From positions 2,294,001 to 2,358,000 of the forward strand of contig AP018697.1 of assembly GCA_004001285.1 (NCBI GenBank): a stretch of 64,000 bases of DNA, in the 5' to 3' direction. The notes beneath the pieces were generated by a model that worked only from the letters and a program-made list of their open reading frames with translations, ran no database searches and was not told the origin of the DNA. Source of the DNA: Arthrobacter sp. MN05-02. Lineage in GTDB: Bacteria; Actinomycetota; Actinomycetes; Actinomycetales; Micrococcaceae. Below, one piece after another: positions 40,918 through 52,800 of the stretch (position 1 is the stretch's first letter; every line of letters starts with the position of its first letter). A program made the position numbers and the translations under genes.

Positions 40918-42970
40918 CTACAGCTGGACTGTCTCGTCGAACCTCTGGGCGAAGATCGGCGTCAGGGGACCTGAGGTAGGTGGCGCTGACGTGGTTCTCG
41001 TCGATGTACACGAAGATGTTGCCCACGACGGCCGGGCAGTCCTCGTCCCGGCACAGGTAGTCGGTGAAGTCGAGGAACGCGACGTCCGGAGCCTGCTCGA
41101 GCAGTTCGTCGACCGGGGGCCGGTCGCTAAGGGTGTCGGTGCGGGCAGGATTGCAGTCCGGGCTCTGCGCCCCCTGGGATTCGACGCAGAGGACCCTGTT
41201 GGTCGTGAAACGCGGATTGTCACGGACGGCCACCACCTGGATGCCGTTGTCGTCGAGCATTCTCGCGGTCTGTGCGAAACCTGCCGGCAGGACGTCCTGG
41301 GGGTCGTCACTGCGGGCGACGGTCCCGACCGTGTAGACGAGGTCGGGTGACTGGTCGAGTACATAGTCGGTGACGGCTGCGTTCCACTGCTCGCATTCGG
41401 GGGTGCGTCCTTCCGGACCCGCTCCGTACTTGCAGCCTCCGAGGAGCACGAAGGTCATCTTCCAGCCCCGTTCCTGGGCCATCTGGGCCAGCGGGACGGA
41501 CCACTGCTGGGAATGCGAGTCGCCCACGACGATGATGTCCAGCACCGGCGCGGACGGGGGCATGATGACGTTGCAGCTCTTCCGCAGCAGTTCGTCGTCG
41601 GGTTCGTCCTCCCCGTCGCAGAACCGGTCGAGCTGGAAGTACTCCTTGCTCAGCTCGGTGGTCGCTGGGATGGGCGGCACGTTCTCGGGGGCGGACAGGT
41701 TCAGGAGCGGATCCAGCACCAGCGCACCCGGATTGTTCGTGTCGGCATTCGCGGCGATCTCCCGGGCCTGCTGCGTGATCGCCTGCTGCCAGAGGGTCAA
41801 CGGTGCCGCGACGAGCGCCACGCTGGCGACTAGGACCATCACCGCACGACGGCGCCGCCTGTCAGCCCAGGCCAGTGCCCGCATCGGCCGTTCGACGAAA
41901 CGCATCGTGAGATAGGCCAGCACCAGGGACACCCCGATGACCAGGAACCCACCGAGCACGCCGGGCGACGTCCTGTCCTGCCAGACGAGCGCCAGCACGA
42001 GGACCGGCCAGTGCCACAGGTACAGCGCGTAGGACAGATCGCCCACGCGGACCAGGGGTTTCGAGGAGAGGAACCGGTCTGCTCCCACCGGACTGCCCGT
42101 CTGTCCGGCCACGATCACGAGGGCAGCGGCCACCAGGGGCCAGAGTGCGACGTATCCCGGGAACTGGCCCTGGACGTCGAGGAGGAACCCTCCGCTGAGC
42201 ATCGCCGCGACGCCGGCCCAGCCGGCCACGATGCGCAGGGCGCGCGGCAGGCGGATGAAGGGCAGGGCCAGGGCGAGCAGGGTGCCGAAGGCGAACTCCC
42301 ACAGACGGGCCCGCGTGTCGAAATAGGCGTAGGCCTGATTCGTGTAGGTCTCCCAGACCGAGAACGCGAGCGAGGCCGCGAACAGGGCACCGAACACCAG
42401 CAGGACGACACCGCGGAACTTCAGCCGGTACCGCCGCGCCAGCACGGAGCTGGCCAGGAACAGCAGGGGCCACAGGATGAACACCTGGCCCTGGACCGAG
42501 AGCGACCAGAAGTGCTGCAGGGGACTCGCGAGGCTGTGGTCCTCCGCGTAGTAGTCGACGGCGTCGGAGGCGAGCACCCAGTTCTGCACGTAGAACAGGG
42601 AGGCCCACGACTGCTCGATGATCCCGGGCCAGCGCGACTGCGGGACCAGCACGTAGCTCGCCCCGAGGACACCCACGATGACGACGACGACGGCCGGCAG
42701 CAGCCGCTTGAACTGGTGCAGCCAGTGCCGGACCAGGTCCAGCGGCTTCCCGGCCTCCACCTTCCGGAGGAACGACAGGGCCAGCAGGAAGGCCGAGATC
42801 AGGAGGAAGACGTCCACGCCGCCCGACACGCGGCCGAACCAGACGTGGTAGGACACGACCATCAGGACGGCCAGGGCCCGCAGGCCCTGCACTTCGGGGC
42901 GGAACCCCCGATCGCTGCTGCGTTTCCCACTGCGGGAGAGGGCAGCAGGACTCACGTCAACGACAGCCAT
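40918..42970 (-). CDS. membrane acyltransferase 3 with SGNH domain, frameshift near the C-terminus
   Basis: About 683 residues. An OafA-type membrane domain (about 25-390: RPEVQGLRALAVLMVVSYHVWF, HQFKRLLPAVVVVIV, HFWSLSVQGQVFILWPLLFL) is followed by a secreted SGNH domain with VVGDSHSQQW near residue 484 and the Asp-His region YIDENHVSATYLRS close to the end. One C too many in a CCCC run at about 40970 diverts the last 20 residues into a longer tail ending at 40862. Removing it gives the normal end LTPIFAQRFDETVQL and a stop at 40918, which parallels the end of the acyltransferase at 26.8 kb. A sugar-O-acylation role in the galactofuranan region is inferred. Confidence 0.85.
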
Positions 42971-43172
42971 GGCGGGCTTTCAGGGTAGGCACGATGAACG
43001 ATTGTACCGGGAGCACCTCCACGATCCCGGCAAGGCGCCCCGGCTCCCGCGTCGACGACACCCGGCCTGCTCCGATGACGCCCCGGCCCTTGTCCACAAC
43101 GCACCGTGCCGGCCCGTCGCGTCCCCGGACCGACCCTAGCCTCGAAGGGCACCGTCGTCCTCCGGAGGCCCC

Positions 43173-46100
43173 ATGGACCTGCACGTCACCCTCGCGAGCA
43201 GCTCGCCGCACGCCTCACCCACGCGCGAGATCGTCGTGGATCCGGAGGTGCTGGGGACCGGCAGCGCGCTGGCCGGCCGGCTCGAGGCGGCCGGTTACAG
43301 CGGCCCGTTCACCGTGGACGGCCGGCGCCTGGACACACTCGTGCCGCACACCGGAGCCCTCGTCGACGGGGCGATCATCGTGGCAGGGCCGCTCGGGCGA
43401 GCACCCGACCCCCCACGCCTCCCCCACCTCGTCTTCGTGGTGTGCGCGGGTCCTGACGCCGGACAGGTGATTCCGCTCACGCGGGGCGGCTACACGATCG
43501 GACGGGCCGGCAGCGACATCGTCATCGGTGATCCGTCCGTCTCCAGGAGGCACGCCGTCCTCACCGTCGCGGCGGACTCCATCCTGCTCGAGGACCTGGG
43601 TTCGGCGAACGGCACCTTCGTCGACGACGAGCAGATCAGCGACGCCGGCATCACGGTATCCGCAGGACTCCGGTTCGGCGCGAGCCGATGCCGCATCGAG
43701 CTCATGGACGATGCGGGGTGGGTGCCCGGACCCGTGCAGGACATCCTCAAGCCCCTGGCCGTCGGACAGGACCTCCCCCGGCGGCCGTCCCGCGCTCTGG
43801 TCCTCACCGCGCTGCTACCGCTCGTCCTCGGTGTCGTCCTGGCCCTGACCACCGGGATGTGGTTCTTCCTCGCTTTCAGCGCCCTGTCGGCCGGAACCGC
43901 TCTCGTGCCCCTGCTCGAGTACCGACGTCGGTCCCGGTCTTTCGCGGGCGCCGTGCGGACCGCCGCGGAACGGGACCGGAAGCGGCGTGCCCGGGCTGTC
44001 CCCGAACCCGGCCAGACGGCCCTGGATGCCCTGCGGGCACTCCACCGCCCACCTGGACCTCCAGCGAGATCACCGTCGCCTGCAGCCGACCCGATGCTGC
44101 TGAGGCTCGGCACCGCGGATCAGCCGGCGCGCCTCGCGACCGGGCCGACCGGCGCGTCCTTCGTCCCGCCGATCCTCGCCGGACTGCCGCTCCACCTGCC
44201 GTGTCCGGCGCGGACGGAAGCCCCCGGCGGCCGGCACGCCATCACGGGTGAGGACGAGGCCGTGCAGGGCCTGGCCCGCGCCGTCCTCCTGCAGGTGGCC
44301 CATCCGGAGTCCGGCGGAGCGCCGATCATCTGCTGGGGATCTGTGCCGGATCTTCCGCAGGCCGCCCGGTTCCTCCCGAACGTCCGCCTCACGCGGGATC
44401 CCGTCGTGCTCGCGTCGCTCCTCCAGGAGCAGGGGATCCGCCTGGTCCTCCAGTTCACCGACGACCTGCCGGACCTGCCGGCGCTCATCGGGCTGTCCAT
44501 CGTGAGGTTCGCTGCTCGGGGCGCTGCCCCGGAGGCCGCACCGCCCGGAGGGCACGTGACCATCGGTTCGGGAGCTGCACGGGCGTCCATCGGCGGATGC
44601 GAGTACGAGGTCGTGCCGGACGGCGTCTCCGCGCAGGCTTTCGAGCGGACGGCACGGGCACTGGCACGGGCGGCAGCGGACGGAGCCGGACCCGCGGTGG
44701 TCGGTCGGGCCGGTGTCCGGTCGGCCCGCAGCACGGTCCCGCGGTCCGCGTCCGTATGGGACGGGCAGCTGGCACCGGACGGCCTCACCGGGACAGCACG
44801 TCGCCGCTGGGCGACGGCCGACGCCGGACGACCGGTCGCGCACGTCGGTGAGTCGGCGTCCGGACCGGTCCTCATCGACCTGGCCGGGGACGGCCCGCAC
44901 CTCCTGGTCGCCGGCACCACCGGTTCCGGGAAATCGGAGTTCCTGAGGACCCTGGTGCTGGGACTCGCGTTGGACCAACCGCCTCGGCAGCTGGCACTGC
45001 TGCTGATCGACTACAAGGGCGGCGCCGCCCTGGGTCCGCTCGCCGCGCTCCCGCACTGCGTGGGTAGCCTGACCGACCTGTCCGCCGAGTCGACGGCCCG
45101 GGCCCTCACCTCGCTGCGCGCCGAGCTGGGACGCCGCGAACGCCTGTGTGCCGACCACGTCTCCTCCGACCTGGACGAACTGCGCAGGGTGTCGCCGTCC
45201 TCATGTCCGCCACGACTCGTCGTGGTGATCGACGAGTTCCGGATGCTGAGCGACGACGTCCCCTCGGCCGGTGCCGATCTTCTGAAGCTCGCCGCGCTCG
45301 GCCGCTCCCTGGGCGTCCATCTCGTCCTCGCGACGCAGCGGGTGCAGGGCGCGGTTCCGCCGGATCTGCGGGCGAACCTCACCTCGGCCGTGCTGCTGAG
45401 GGTCCAGACGGCCATGGAGTCGCAGGAGCTGCTCGGATCCGGTGCGGCAGCCGATCTACCCGTCGGCGCCCCCGGCAGGGCCTTCCTGCGCAGGGGCGCC
45501 GAGCCGCCGGTCGCCTTCCAGGTGGCATCCTGCTCGAACACCCCCGGGGCGGACCTCTCCTCCGGGTGGCAGGATCTGGGGACCTACCTCGGCGGCGGCG
45601 CAGGCGAAGGAGCTGCGGAACGTGGGGCCTCCGGCAGCGGACGCGAACCACCCTCCGATCGGGGGTCGACCAGGCCGGGGAGCGCCGCCCCTCCACCGGG
45701 CCGGGAACGCAGTCTCCTCGGGCGTGCGGCGGCGGCGCTCGCCGAGGCCGCGGCCGGCATGGCGGCCGAGCGTGCGGCTCCGCCTGTCCTGCCGCCGCTG
45801 CCGACCTCCGTCGGACCGGCTGCGTGCGCCGCCCTCCTGCCTGCCGACCCGTCGCGGGGAGCGGCGTCCGCAGCGGGTGCGCTGCTCGGCGTCGCCGATT
45901 TCCCGGACCGCCAGGCACAACGACTCCTGCAGTGGCGGCCCGCTGACCATTCGCACCTGGCGCTGGTCGGCCTGGCCGGGAGCGGCGGGACGGAAGCACT
46001 CGGAACCGCGGTGGCATCCTTGCTGGACGCGGACCAGGATCTGCACCTGTATCTGCTCGACGGCGACGGAAGCCTGTCAGGATCCGCACTCCTCCCCCAG

Positions 46101-47275
46101 GTCGGCGCCCATGTGCGGTCGCACGAGACGCGGCGTGCCGCCCGGGTGCTCGAGCGGCTCGCCGCCCTGCGCGTCGACGTGCAGGAGGATGCCCCGCGGA
46201 TCGTCCTGGCCATCACGGGATGGGGACGGTGGAGCAGCCAGTTCCGCAGCGGTCGTTGCGCACGGGCGGAGGAGGACCTCCTGACGGTGGTGCGGGACGG
46301 CAGGAGGATCGGCGTGGCCGTGCTGGTCGCCGGGGACCGCGACCTGACCGCATCGCGGTTCTTCGCCCTGCTGCCGAACCGTGTCTACCTGCCTCTCGGC
46401 GCGCACGCCGAGACCACGCTGACCTGGCCGACGATGCCGGCCCTCGATGCGGTGGCGGGTCGCGGGCTCGCCCAGGGGCGCATCACGGGCGGCTGGGGGG
46501 ACGGAGCATGCCAGCTGGCGCTCGGTCCCTCCCCGTCGGGCACGGTCGCCGCCCGCCCGCCCGCCTGCCGTTCCCGGTGCATCCGCTTCCGCGTTCCGTG
46601 GAGTTCGAGGCACTCGTCCGCAGCAGTGGCGGGAAAGCGGACGGACGGGACGACGTCCTGCTGGGCGTCTCCGGCGATGACCTGCATCCCTACTTCGTCG
46701 CCCTGCGCCCGGGTGAGGCGTACTTGGTGCTGGGGTATGCATCCTCCGGACGCACGAACGCCCTGGCGGTGCTCTCAGCGGCCTCGGCGTTCGGCGGATC
46801 GCGCCGCGTCCCGGTGGCACCGCAGCCGGGCAGCGGAGCCGCACGGTTCTGGCGGGGGATCGCTGACTCCGGCACCACTGCCCGTCGGCCGGAGCATTGC
46901 ATCCTGGTGGTCGACGACGCGGACACCCTGCCGGCCGACGTGCACCAGGTGCTGTCGGGGCTTGTCGCCCGCGGCGCCGCGGCCGTCCTCTCCGCGGCAC
47001 CCGGGCCCACACTGATGGCGCGTGTACCGCTCTCGCTCCAGGCGCGCAGTACCGGCCGGGGCTTCGTCCTGGCGCCGAGGTCCCCGAGCGACGGCGACTT
47101 CTTCGGGGCCCGCTTCGACCTGGACGCGCCACCCGTCCCCGGCCGGGGCTACGCCTGCGATCCGGCGGGAGCCGTCGAGGTCCACGTCGCCCGCGCTGCC
47201 CCGGGGTGGGCACCCGGTTGCCCGCCGCCGGTCAGTCCTACAGGGTCCGCCCGTCCCCCGTGGGCCGAGCCGTGA
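43173..47275 (+). pseudogene. FHA-FtsK/SpoIIIE ATPase (EccC/EssC-like), frameshifted near the end
   Basis: A large protein of about 1,367 residues. An FHA domain (about 108-180: YTIGRAGSDIVIGDPSVSRR, DLGSANGTFV) is followed by two helices (about 208-250) and three ATPase modules. The first has an intact P-loop, AGTTGSGKSEF near 580, and VVVIDEFRMLS. The second (GLAGSGGTEAL) and third (GYASSGRTNAL) have degenerate P-loops with the lysine replaced, as in many EccC/EssC motors. At about 46545, in a GCCC-repeat, one base is missing; the third module continues in another frame to the stop at 47275. No Esx/WXG100 substrate, EccB, EccD or EccE gene is in the window, so it is an orphan. Confidence 0.85.
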
Positions 47276-47660
47276 ACTCCACGACCGGTTTCGAGAACAG
47301 GGTCACGATGACGGCGGCGGCGGGGACCATGAGTGCGAGCCCGATCAGCGGATTCCCGGAGGAGAAGTAGGGGAACGCGAGGATCACCAGGAAGAGCTGG
47401 ACGACGAGCGCCGGGGACCGTGGCCACCGGAAGCCCGCGACGAGCTTGCGGGCCATCACGGCCAGACCCGCGGCGACCAGCAGCAGCAGGACGGCCATGA
47501 AGACCGAGCCTCCCACGGACACCGGATCGGCCGCGAAGACCGTCCCGAGGGAACCAGCGGCGAGAACCAGGAGCGCTATCGCCTCGAGGACCAGGATGGC
47601 GGCGATCAGGACGACGCCGCGTGGTCGGTACGAGGGATGGGGGGCTGGGTCTGTGGCCAC
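47238..47660 (-). CDS. small four-helix membrane protein
   Basis: A 140-residue membrane protein with four hydrophobic helices (about 14-35, 48-66, 84-98 and 102-124), starting at GTG 47660. No known family comes to mind. Its end overlaps the convergent EccC-like gene by 38 bases. It is divergent from whiB1, from which it is separated by a 242-base regulatory gap. Confidence 0.7.
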   Translation of the reverse strand: MATDPAPHPSYRPRGVVLIAAILVLEAIALLVLAAGSLGTVFAADPVSVGGSVFMAVLLLLVAAGLAVMARKLVAGFRWPRSPALVVQLFLVILAFPYFSSGNPLIGLALMVPAAAVIVTLFSKPVVEFTARPTGDGRTL

Positions 47661-47832
47661 CCTCGAACCCTACCCGACGCGCCCGGCGCCTTCCCGGCGG
47701 ACGAAAGGCGGCGGAGCTGTGACAAACCACTCACCCGTCCGGTCAATTAGGGCTGTGAAACCCCTTGTTTACCAAGTAGTAACGTGACAGCCTTAAAAGC
47801 AGTGCAAACCCGGGGGCCCACGTCGGCCCCTT

Positions 47833-47862
47833 TACTATGAGCCCCCTCGTGAATGTTTTCAC
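47833..47862. promoter_or_regulatory. CRP-like palindrome and possible -10 box upstream of whiB1
   Basis: GTGAA-TGTT-TTCAC at 47849-47862 is a perfect five-base-arm palindrome, flanked by A on the right. It is close to the cAMP-receptor-protein consensus TGTGA-N6-TCACA, missing only the first T. It lies about 41 bases before the whiB1 ATG. A candidate -10 box TACTAT is at 47833-47838, directly upstream. In Mycobacterium tuberculosis whiB1 is a known CRP target, so the same control is likely here; the role as activator or repressor is not clear. Confidence 0.6.
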
Positions 47863-47902
47863 AAATACACGGTGAGTGAGGCTAGAGGAGAATGTGATCA
47901 CC

Positions 47903-48151
47903 ATGGATTGGCGTAGTCGCGCGGCCTGTCTGGACAAGGACCCGGAGCTGTTCTTCCCGGTCGGCAACACCGGACCGGCGCTGCTTCAGATCGAGGAAGC
48001 GAAAAGCGTGTGCCGTCGCTGCCAGGTGCAGGACACCTGCCTGCAGTGGGCTATCGAGTCAGGCCAGGACGCCGGGGTCTGGGGTGGACTGAGCGAGGAC
48101 GAGCGCCGTGCGCTCAAGCGTCGGGCCGCTCGGGCCCGCCGCGCCTCCTGA
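47903..48151 (+). CDS. whiB1: WhiB1-type iron-sulfur regulator
   Basis: An 82-residue WhiB protein that binds a nitric-oxide-sensitive 4Fe-4S cluster and controls transcription by contacting sigma. The four ligand cysteines are in DWRSRAACL, VCRRC and VQDTC, and the GVWGGLSEDERRALKRR segment is the family's Gly-rich turn and DNA-binding tail. It closely resembles WhiB1 of mycobacteria (same length class, ELFFPVGNTGPA). The start is ATG 47903; GTG 47894, nearer the GAGGAG site, is possible and would add three residues. Confidence 0.95.
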   Translation: MDWRSRAACLDKDPELFFPVGNTGPALLQIEEAKSVCRRCQVQDTCLQWAIESGQDAGVWGGLSEDERRALKRRAARARRAS

Positions 48152-48190
48152 CCGACGCCGGCTCATCCGGCCGGAGCCGGACCACGAACC

Positions 48191-48233
48191 GGTACGACGA
48201 AGGGCCGCCCATCGGGCGGCCCTTCGTCGTACC
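48191..48233. terminator. perfect bidirectional terminator between whiB1 and pdtaS
   Basis: A perfect 20-bp inverted repeat (48191-48210 with 48214-48233) closing a three-base ATC loop, between two convergent genes and ending eight bases before the pdtaS stop. It can fold equally in both transcripts and is one of the strongest hairpins in the window. Confidence 0.85.
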
Positions 48234-48240
48234 TGCGGGG

Positions 48241-49720
48241 CTAGTTCTGGTTGAGCTGCAGCCCCAGTTCGAGTGTGACGGAGGTACCGCCGCCCGGGCG
48301 GGTGCTCCATTCGATCGTCCCGCCGAGTTCGCTCGTCACCAGCGTACGGACGATCTGCAGGCCGAGGCCCTCCGCGTGCCCGCCGGGTGGCAGCCCGACG
48401 CCGTCGTCCTCGATCGTCACCCTGAGGATCTCCTCGCCATCCGCCTCCGTCCGCCGGTTCGCCATCAGCCACACCGTCCCTGCGCGTCCTGACAGGCCGT
48501 GCTCGACGGCGTTCGTGACCAGTTCGTTGATCACCAGGGCCAGCGGTGTCGCGAGATCGCTCGGCAGTTCCCCGACGAAGTCGCCGCTGCGCTCCGTGCG
48601 CACCGCCTGTGACGGTGAGGCGACCTCCGCCGACAGGCGGAACTGCCGGGAGATCAGCTCGTCGAAGTCGACACTCTGGGCCAGGCCCTGCGAGAGCGTC
48701 TCGTGGACGAGGGCGATGGTGGACACCCGTCGCATGGCCTGCTCGAGTCCGAGCTTCCCCTCGTCGCTGACCATCCTGCGGGACTGCATCCGGAGCAGCG
48801 CCGCGACGGTCTGCAGGTTGTTCTTCACGCGGTGGTGGATCTCCCGGATGGTCGCGTCCTTCGACACCAGCTCCATCTCGCGGCGTCGGAGCTCGGACAC
48901 GTCCCGGCAGAGCACGAGGGCGCCGAAGCGCTCCTTCTCGTCGCGGAGCGGGATGGCCCGCAGCGACAGGCTGACCCCGCGGGAGCCGATCTCGGTGCGC
49001 CAGGGCATCCGGCCCGTGACGACCAGCGGGAGCGTCTCGTCGACCATCCTCCGGTCCTTGAGGAGCGCCGTCGTGATCTCTGCGAGGGGCCGTCCCTCGA
49101 GCGTCTCCACATCGCCCAGCCGCCGGAAGGCGGAGACACCGTTGGGGCTGGCGTACTGCACGATCCCGTCGACGTCGAGCCGGATCAGTCCGTCACCCAC
49201 GCGCGGAGCGCCCCGCCGGGAACCGGTCGGCGTCGCGAAGTCGGGCCACAGACCGAGGGTCCCCATGCGCAGGAGGTCGTAGGCGCACTGCCGGTAGGTC
49301 AGCTCGAGCCTCGACGGCATCCTGGAACTGGAGAGATCCATGTGGGGTGGTGACGACCGCGAGGGTACGGCCGTTGCGCACCATCGGTACCGCCTCGACG
49401 CGCATCGCCATCTCGGTCGTCCAGTTCGTCTCGCCCGAACGTTCGATCTTCTGCGACTCCCAGGCGATGTCGACGAGTGGCTGGAGGTCCGCGCGGATGC
49501 GCTCCCCGACGAAGTCGCTGTGGAAGACGGTGTGCGAGGTCGACGGCCGCGCGTGGGCGAGGGCGACATAGCCTCCGCCGTCGAGGGGGAACCACAGCGC
49601 GAGGTCGGCGAACGCGAGGTCGGCCACCATCTGCCAGTCCCCCACGAGGAGATGGAGCCACTCGGCGTCGCCGGGCTCGAATCCTGCGTACTCGCGGATC
49701 GGGTCAGTGAAGATAGCCAT
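48241..49720 (-). pseudogene. pdtaS: PdtaS-type sensor histidine kinase, frameshifted
   Basis: A soluble sensor kinase of the HWE/HisKA_2 class, about 492 residues when repaired. The N-terminal GAF-like domain (MAIFTDPIREYAGF to about 150) is followed by a PAS domain (about 180-290: FIRL-like LIRLDVDGIVQYASPNGVSAF), the phosphoacceptor REIHHRVKNNLQTVAALLRM and an HATPase (LVTNAVEHGL, GLGLQIVRTL). At about 49337 the frame breaks after VVTTPH and resumes with MDLSSSRMPSRLELTYRQCA. One extra C in a CCCC run explains it. The resemblance to mycobacterial PdtaS is clear across both parts. ATG 49720 has AGAGGAA upstream. The PdtaR partner is not in the window. Confidence 0.88.
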
Positions 49721-49860
49721 GGAGTTCCTCTGTTGCTCGGGTCGGCACGTCGGCACGGTCCGTGGTCGGAGCCCGGAACGGACCGGACCTGCGGCGCAGT
49801 TTGCCGCAGGTCCAGTCTGTCATCCCGATCACCCGCCATTGACCGCCGGGGCGGGCTCCG

Positions 49861-52800
49861 CTACCGCACGATGGACCGCAGGAGGCGCAGGGCCACCGAC
49901 AGGGACGAGATGTCGTCCTGTTCCAGCTGGTTGACCTCCGCGAACATGTTGCTGGCACGCTGCAACTGGTCCGCGTTCTGCTCCTGCCAGGCCAGGAGCC
50001 GCTCGCCCGCGTCGCGGTCCTGCAGGTCCTGCGAGGCGCGCAGGACGGCGACGGCGATGTCGGCGATCGTGGAGTAGAGGTCGTCGCGCAGGGCTGCGCG
50101 TGCCAGGGCCTGCCAGCGGTCCTTCCGCGGCAGCGTCGTGATCCGTTCCAGCAGGTCGTCCACCTCGAAGCGGTCGTAGACCGCGTAGTACACCCTGGCG
50201 ATGTTCTCGACCGGCTCGTCCACCCGACGCGTGCTGTACGCGATGTCGAGCAGCGCGAAGGACTCGAACTGCTCGGCCCAGTGGCGGCCGAGCTCCTCCG
50301 GCAGGTGCCACTTCTTCGCCGTCTCCATCGCTTCGTGCGCACGCTCCCGGTCGCAGCCCCGCAGGTACTCCGAGAGCCGGGCCCGGAACGGGGCCACGAG
50401 CGGCTGGAAGGCGGCGATGTCGGTGTCCACCGTCGTGCCCTGCTCCACGTGGTTGACGAACCAGCGCACCGCGCGGTCGAGGAGGCGGCGCAGGTCCAGG
50501 TGCACCGTCGTCCAGCGGTCCGTCGGGAAGTCCGCAGGCAGCGCCGCGAGGGTGTCGACGGTCTCGTCCAGCGAGTAGATCTCCCGCAGGGCCACGAAGG
50601 CGCGGGCGATCACCGGCTCCGGCACCGACGTCTCCTCCATCACCCGGAAGGCGAAGGTGATGCCACCCAGGTTGATGATGTCGTTGGCGATCACGGTCGA
50701 GATGATCTCGCGACGCAGCGGATGCGTGTCGAGCAGGTCGTCGAACCGTTCCACCAGCCGGCGCGGGAAGTAGCGTCGCAGGGTGCCCCGGAAGTACGGG
50801 TCGTCCGCGAGGGTGCTGGCGGACAGGACCTTCGTCAGCTCGATCTTGGCGTACGCGGCCAGCACCGACAGTTCCGGTGAGGTGAGACCCTGGCCGGCGT
50901 CGAGGCGCCGGCGGAGCTCGGTTGTCGACGGCAGCGCCTCCAGGTCGCGGTCGAGGTCCGCCTTCTTCTCGAGCCAGTCCATCATCCGCTCGTAGCTCGG
51001 GCTCCACTCGATGACCCGCTGGCGGTCGTTCAGCAGCAGGACGTTCTGGTCGATGTTGTCCTGGAGCACGAGGGTGCCGACCTCGTCGGTCATCGAGTGC
51101 AGGAACTCCGCACGCTCCTCCGGCAGCAGGCGCCCGGCACGCACCATCCGGTCGACGAAGATCTTGATGTTGACCTCGTGGTCCGAGCAGTCGACACCGG
51201 CGCTGTTGTCGATGGCGTCCGTGTTGAGGAGGACACCCGTGAGCGCGGCCTCGATCCGGCCCCGCTGGGTCATACCGAGGTTGCCGCCCTCGCCGACGAC
51301 GCGGGCACGCAGTTCACTGCCGTTGACGCGGATGGCATCGTTCGCGCGGTCCCCGACATCGCCGTGCGTCTCGTCGGTCGCCTTCACGTACGTCCCGATG
51401 CCGCCGTTGTACAGCAGGTCGGCAGGCGCCCGCAGGATAGCGCGGAGCAGCTCCGGCGGACTGAGTTTCGAGACGCCGTCCTCGAGCCCGAGGGCTCTGC
51501 GCACCTGCGGGGAGACGGGGATGGACTTCGCCTGCCGGGGGTAGACCCCGCCGCCCTCGCTGATCAGCGCCGTGTCGTAGTCCTCCCAGCTCGAGCGCGG
51601 GAGGTCGAACAGCCGGCGCCGCTCGGCGAAGGACGTGGCCGCGTCGGGATCCGGGTCGAGGAAGATGTGGCGGTGGTCGAACGCCGCGACCAGGCGGATG
51701 TGCTCGGACAGGAGCATGCCGTTGCCGAAGACGTCGCCGCTCATGTCACCGACACCGACAACGGTGAAGTCGTCGGTCTGGGTGTCGACGTCGAACTCGC
51801 TGAAGTGCCGCTTGACCGACTCCCAGGCACCGCGGGCGGTGATGCCCATGGCCTTGTGGTCGTAGCCGACCGAGCCACCGGAGGCGAAGGCGTCACCGAG
51901 CCAGAAGTCGTACTCGGCGGACAGCTCGTTGGCGATGTCGGAGAAGGACGCCGTCCCCTTGTCGGCCGCCACCACCAGATAGGTGTCGTCGTCGTCGTGC
52001 CGCACCACGCGAGCGGGAGGCAGCACCGACTCGGTCGTACCGTTCGTGATCACGTTGTCCGTGATGTCGAGCAGGCCCCGCACGAAGGTCCGGTAGCTCG
52101 CCTGCCCCTCCGCGAGCCAGGCCTGCCGGTCGACCGCAGGATCGGGGAGCTGCTTCGCGAAGAAGCCTCCCTTGGCCCCGGTCGGCACGATGACCGCGTT
52201 CTTGACCGTCTGCGCCTTCACCAGGCCGAGCACTTCGGTACGGAAGTCCTCCCGGCGGTCGGACCAGCGCAGGCCGCCGCGGGCCACCTTGCCGAACCGG
52301 AGGTGCACGCCCTCGACCTGGGGCGAGTACACCCAGATCTCGAACTTGGGCCGGGGGAAGGGCGCCCCTTCGATACGCGCGGTGTCGAACTTGAAGCTGA
52401 CGTGGCGTTTGTCCTGGAAGTAGTTGGTCCGCAGGGTCGCCTCGATGAGGTTCGCGAAGGTGCGCAGCACGCGGTCGGCGTCGAGGGTGGCCACGCCCTC
52501 CAGTCCTTCATCGAGCGCGGCCCGGGCGGCCGCCGTCGCCACCTCTCGGTCACCGTCGAGGTCCGGATCGAAACGCGCGGTGAAGAGCGCCACGAGGGCA
52601 CGGCTGACGACGGCATTGCGCTGCAGCGTGTCCGCGACGAAGCCGTAGGAGTTGGTGTTGCCCATCTGGCGCAGGTACTTCGCGTAGGCGCGCAGGATCA
52701 GCACCTGGCGCCACCCGAGCTCCTCGCTCAGGACGAGGCGGTCGAACTGGTCGGATTCGCTGCGCCCCGTCACCGCGGCGGTGAACGCGTCCTGCAGCAG

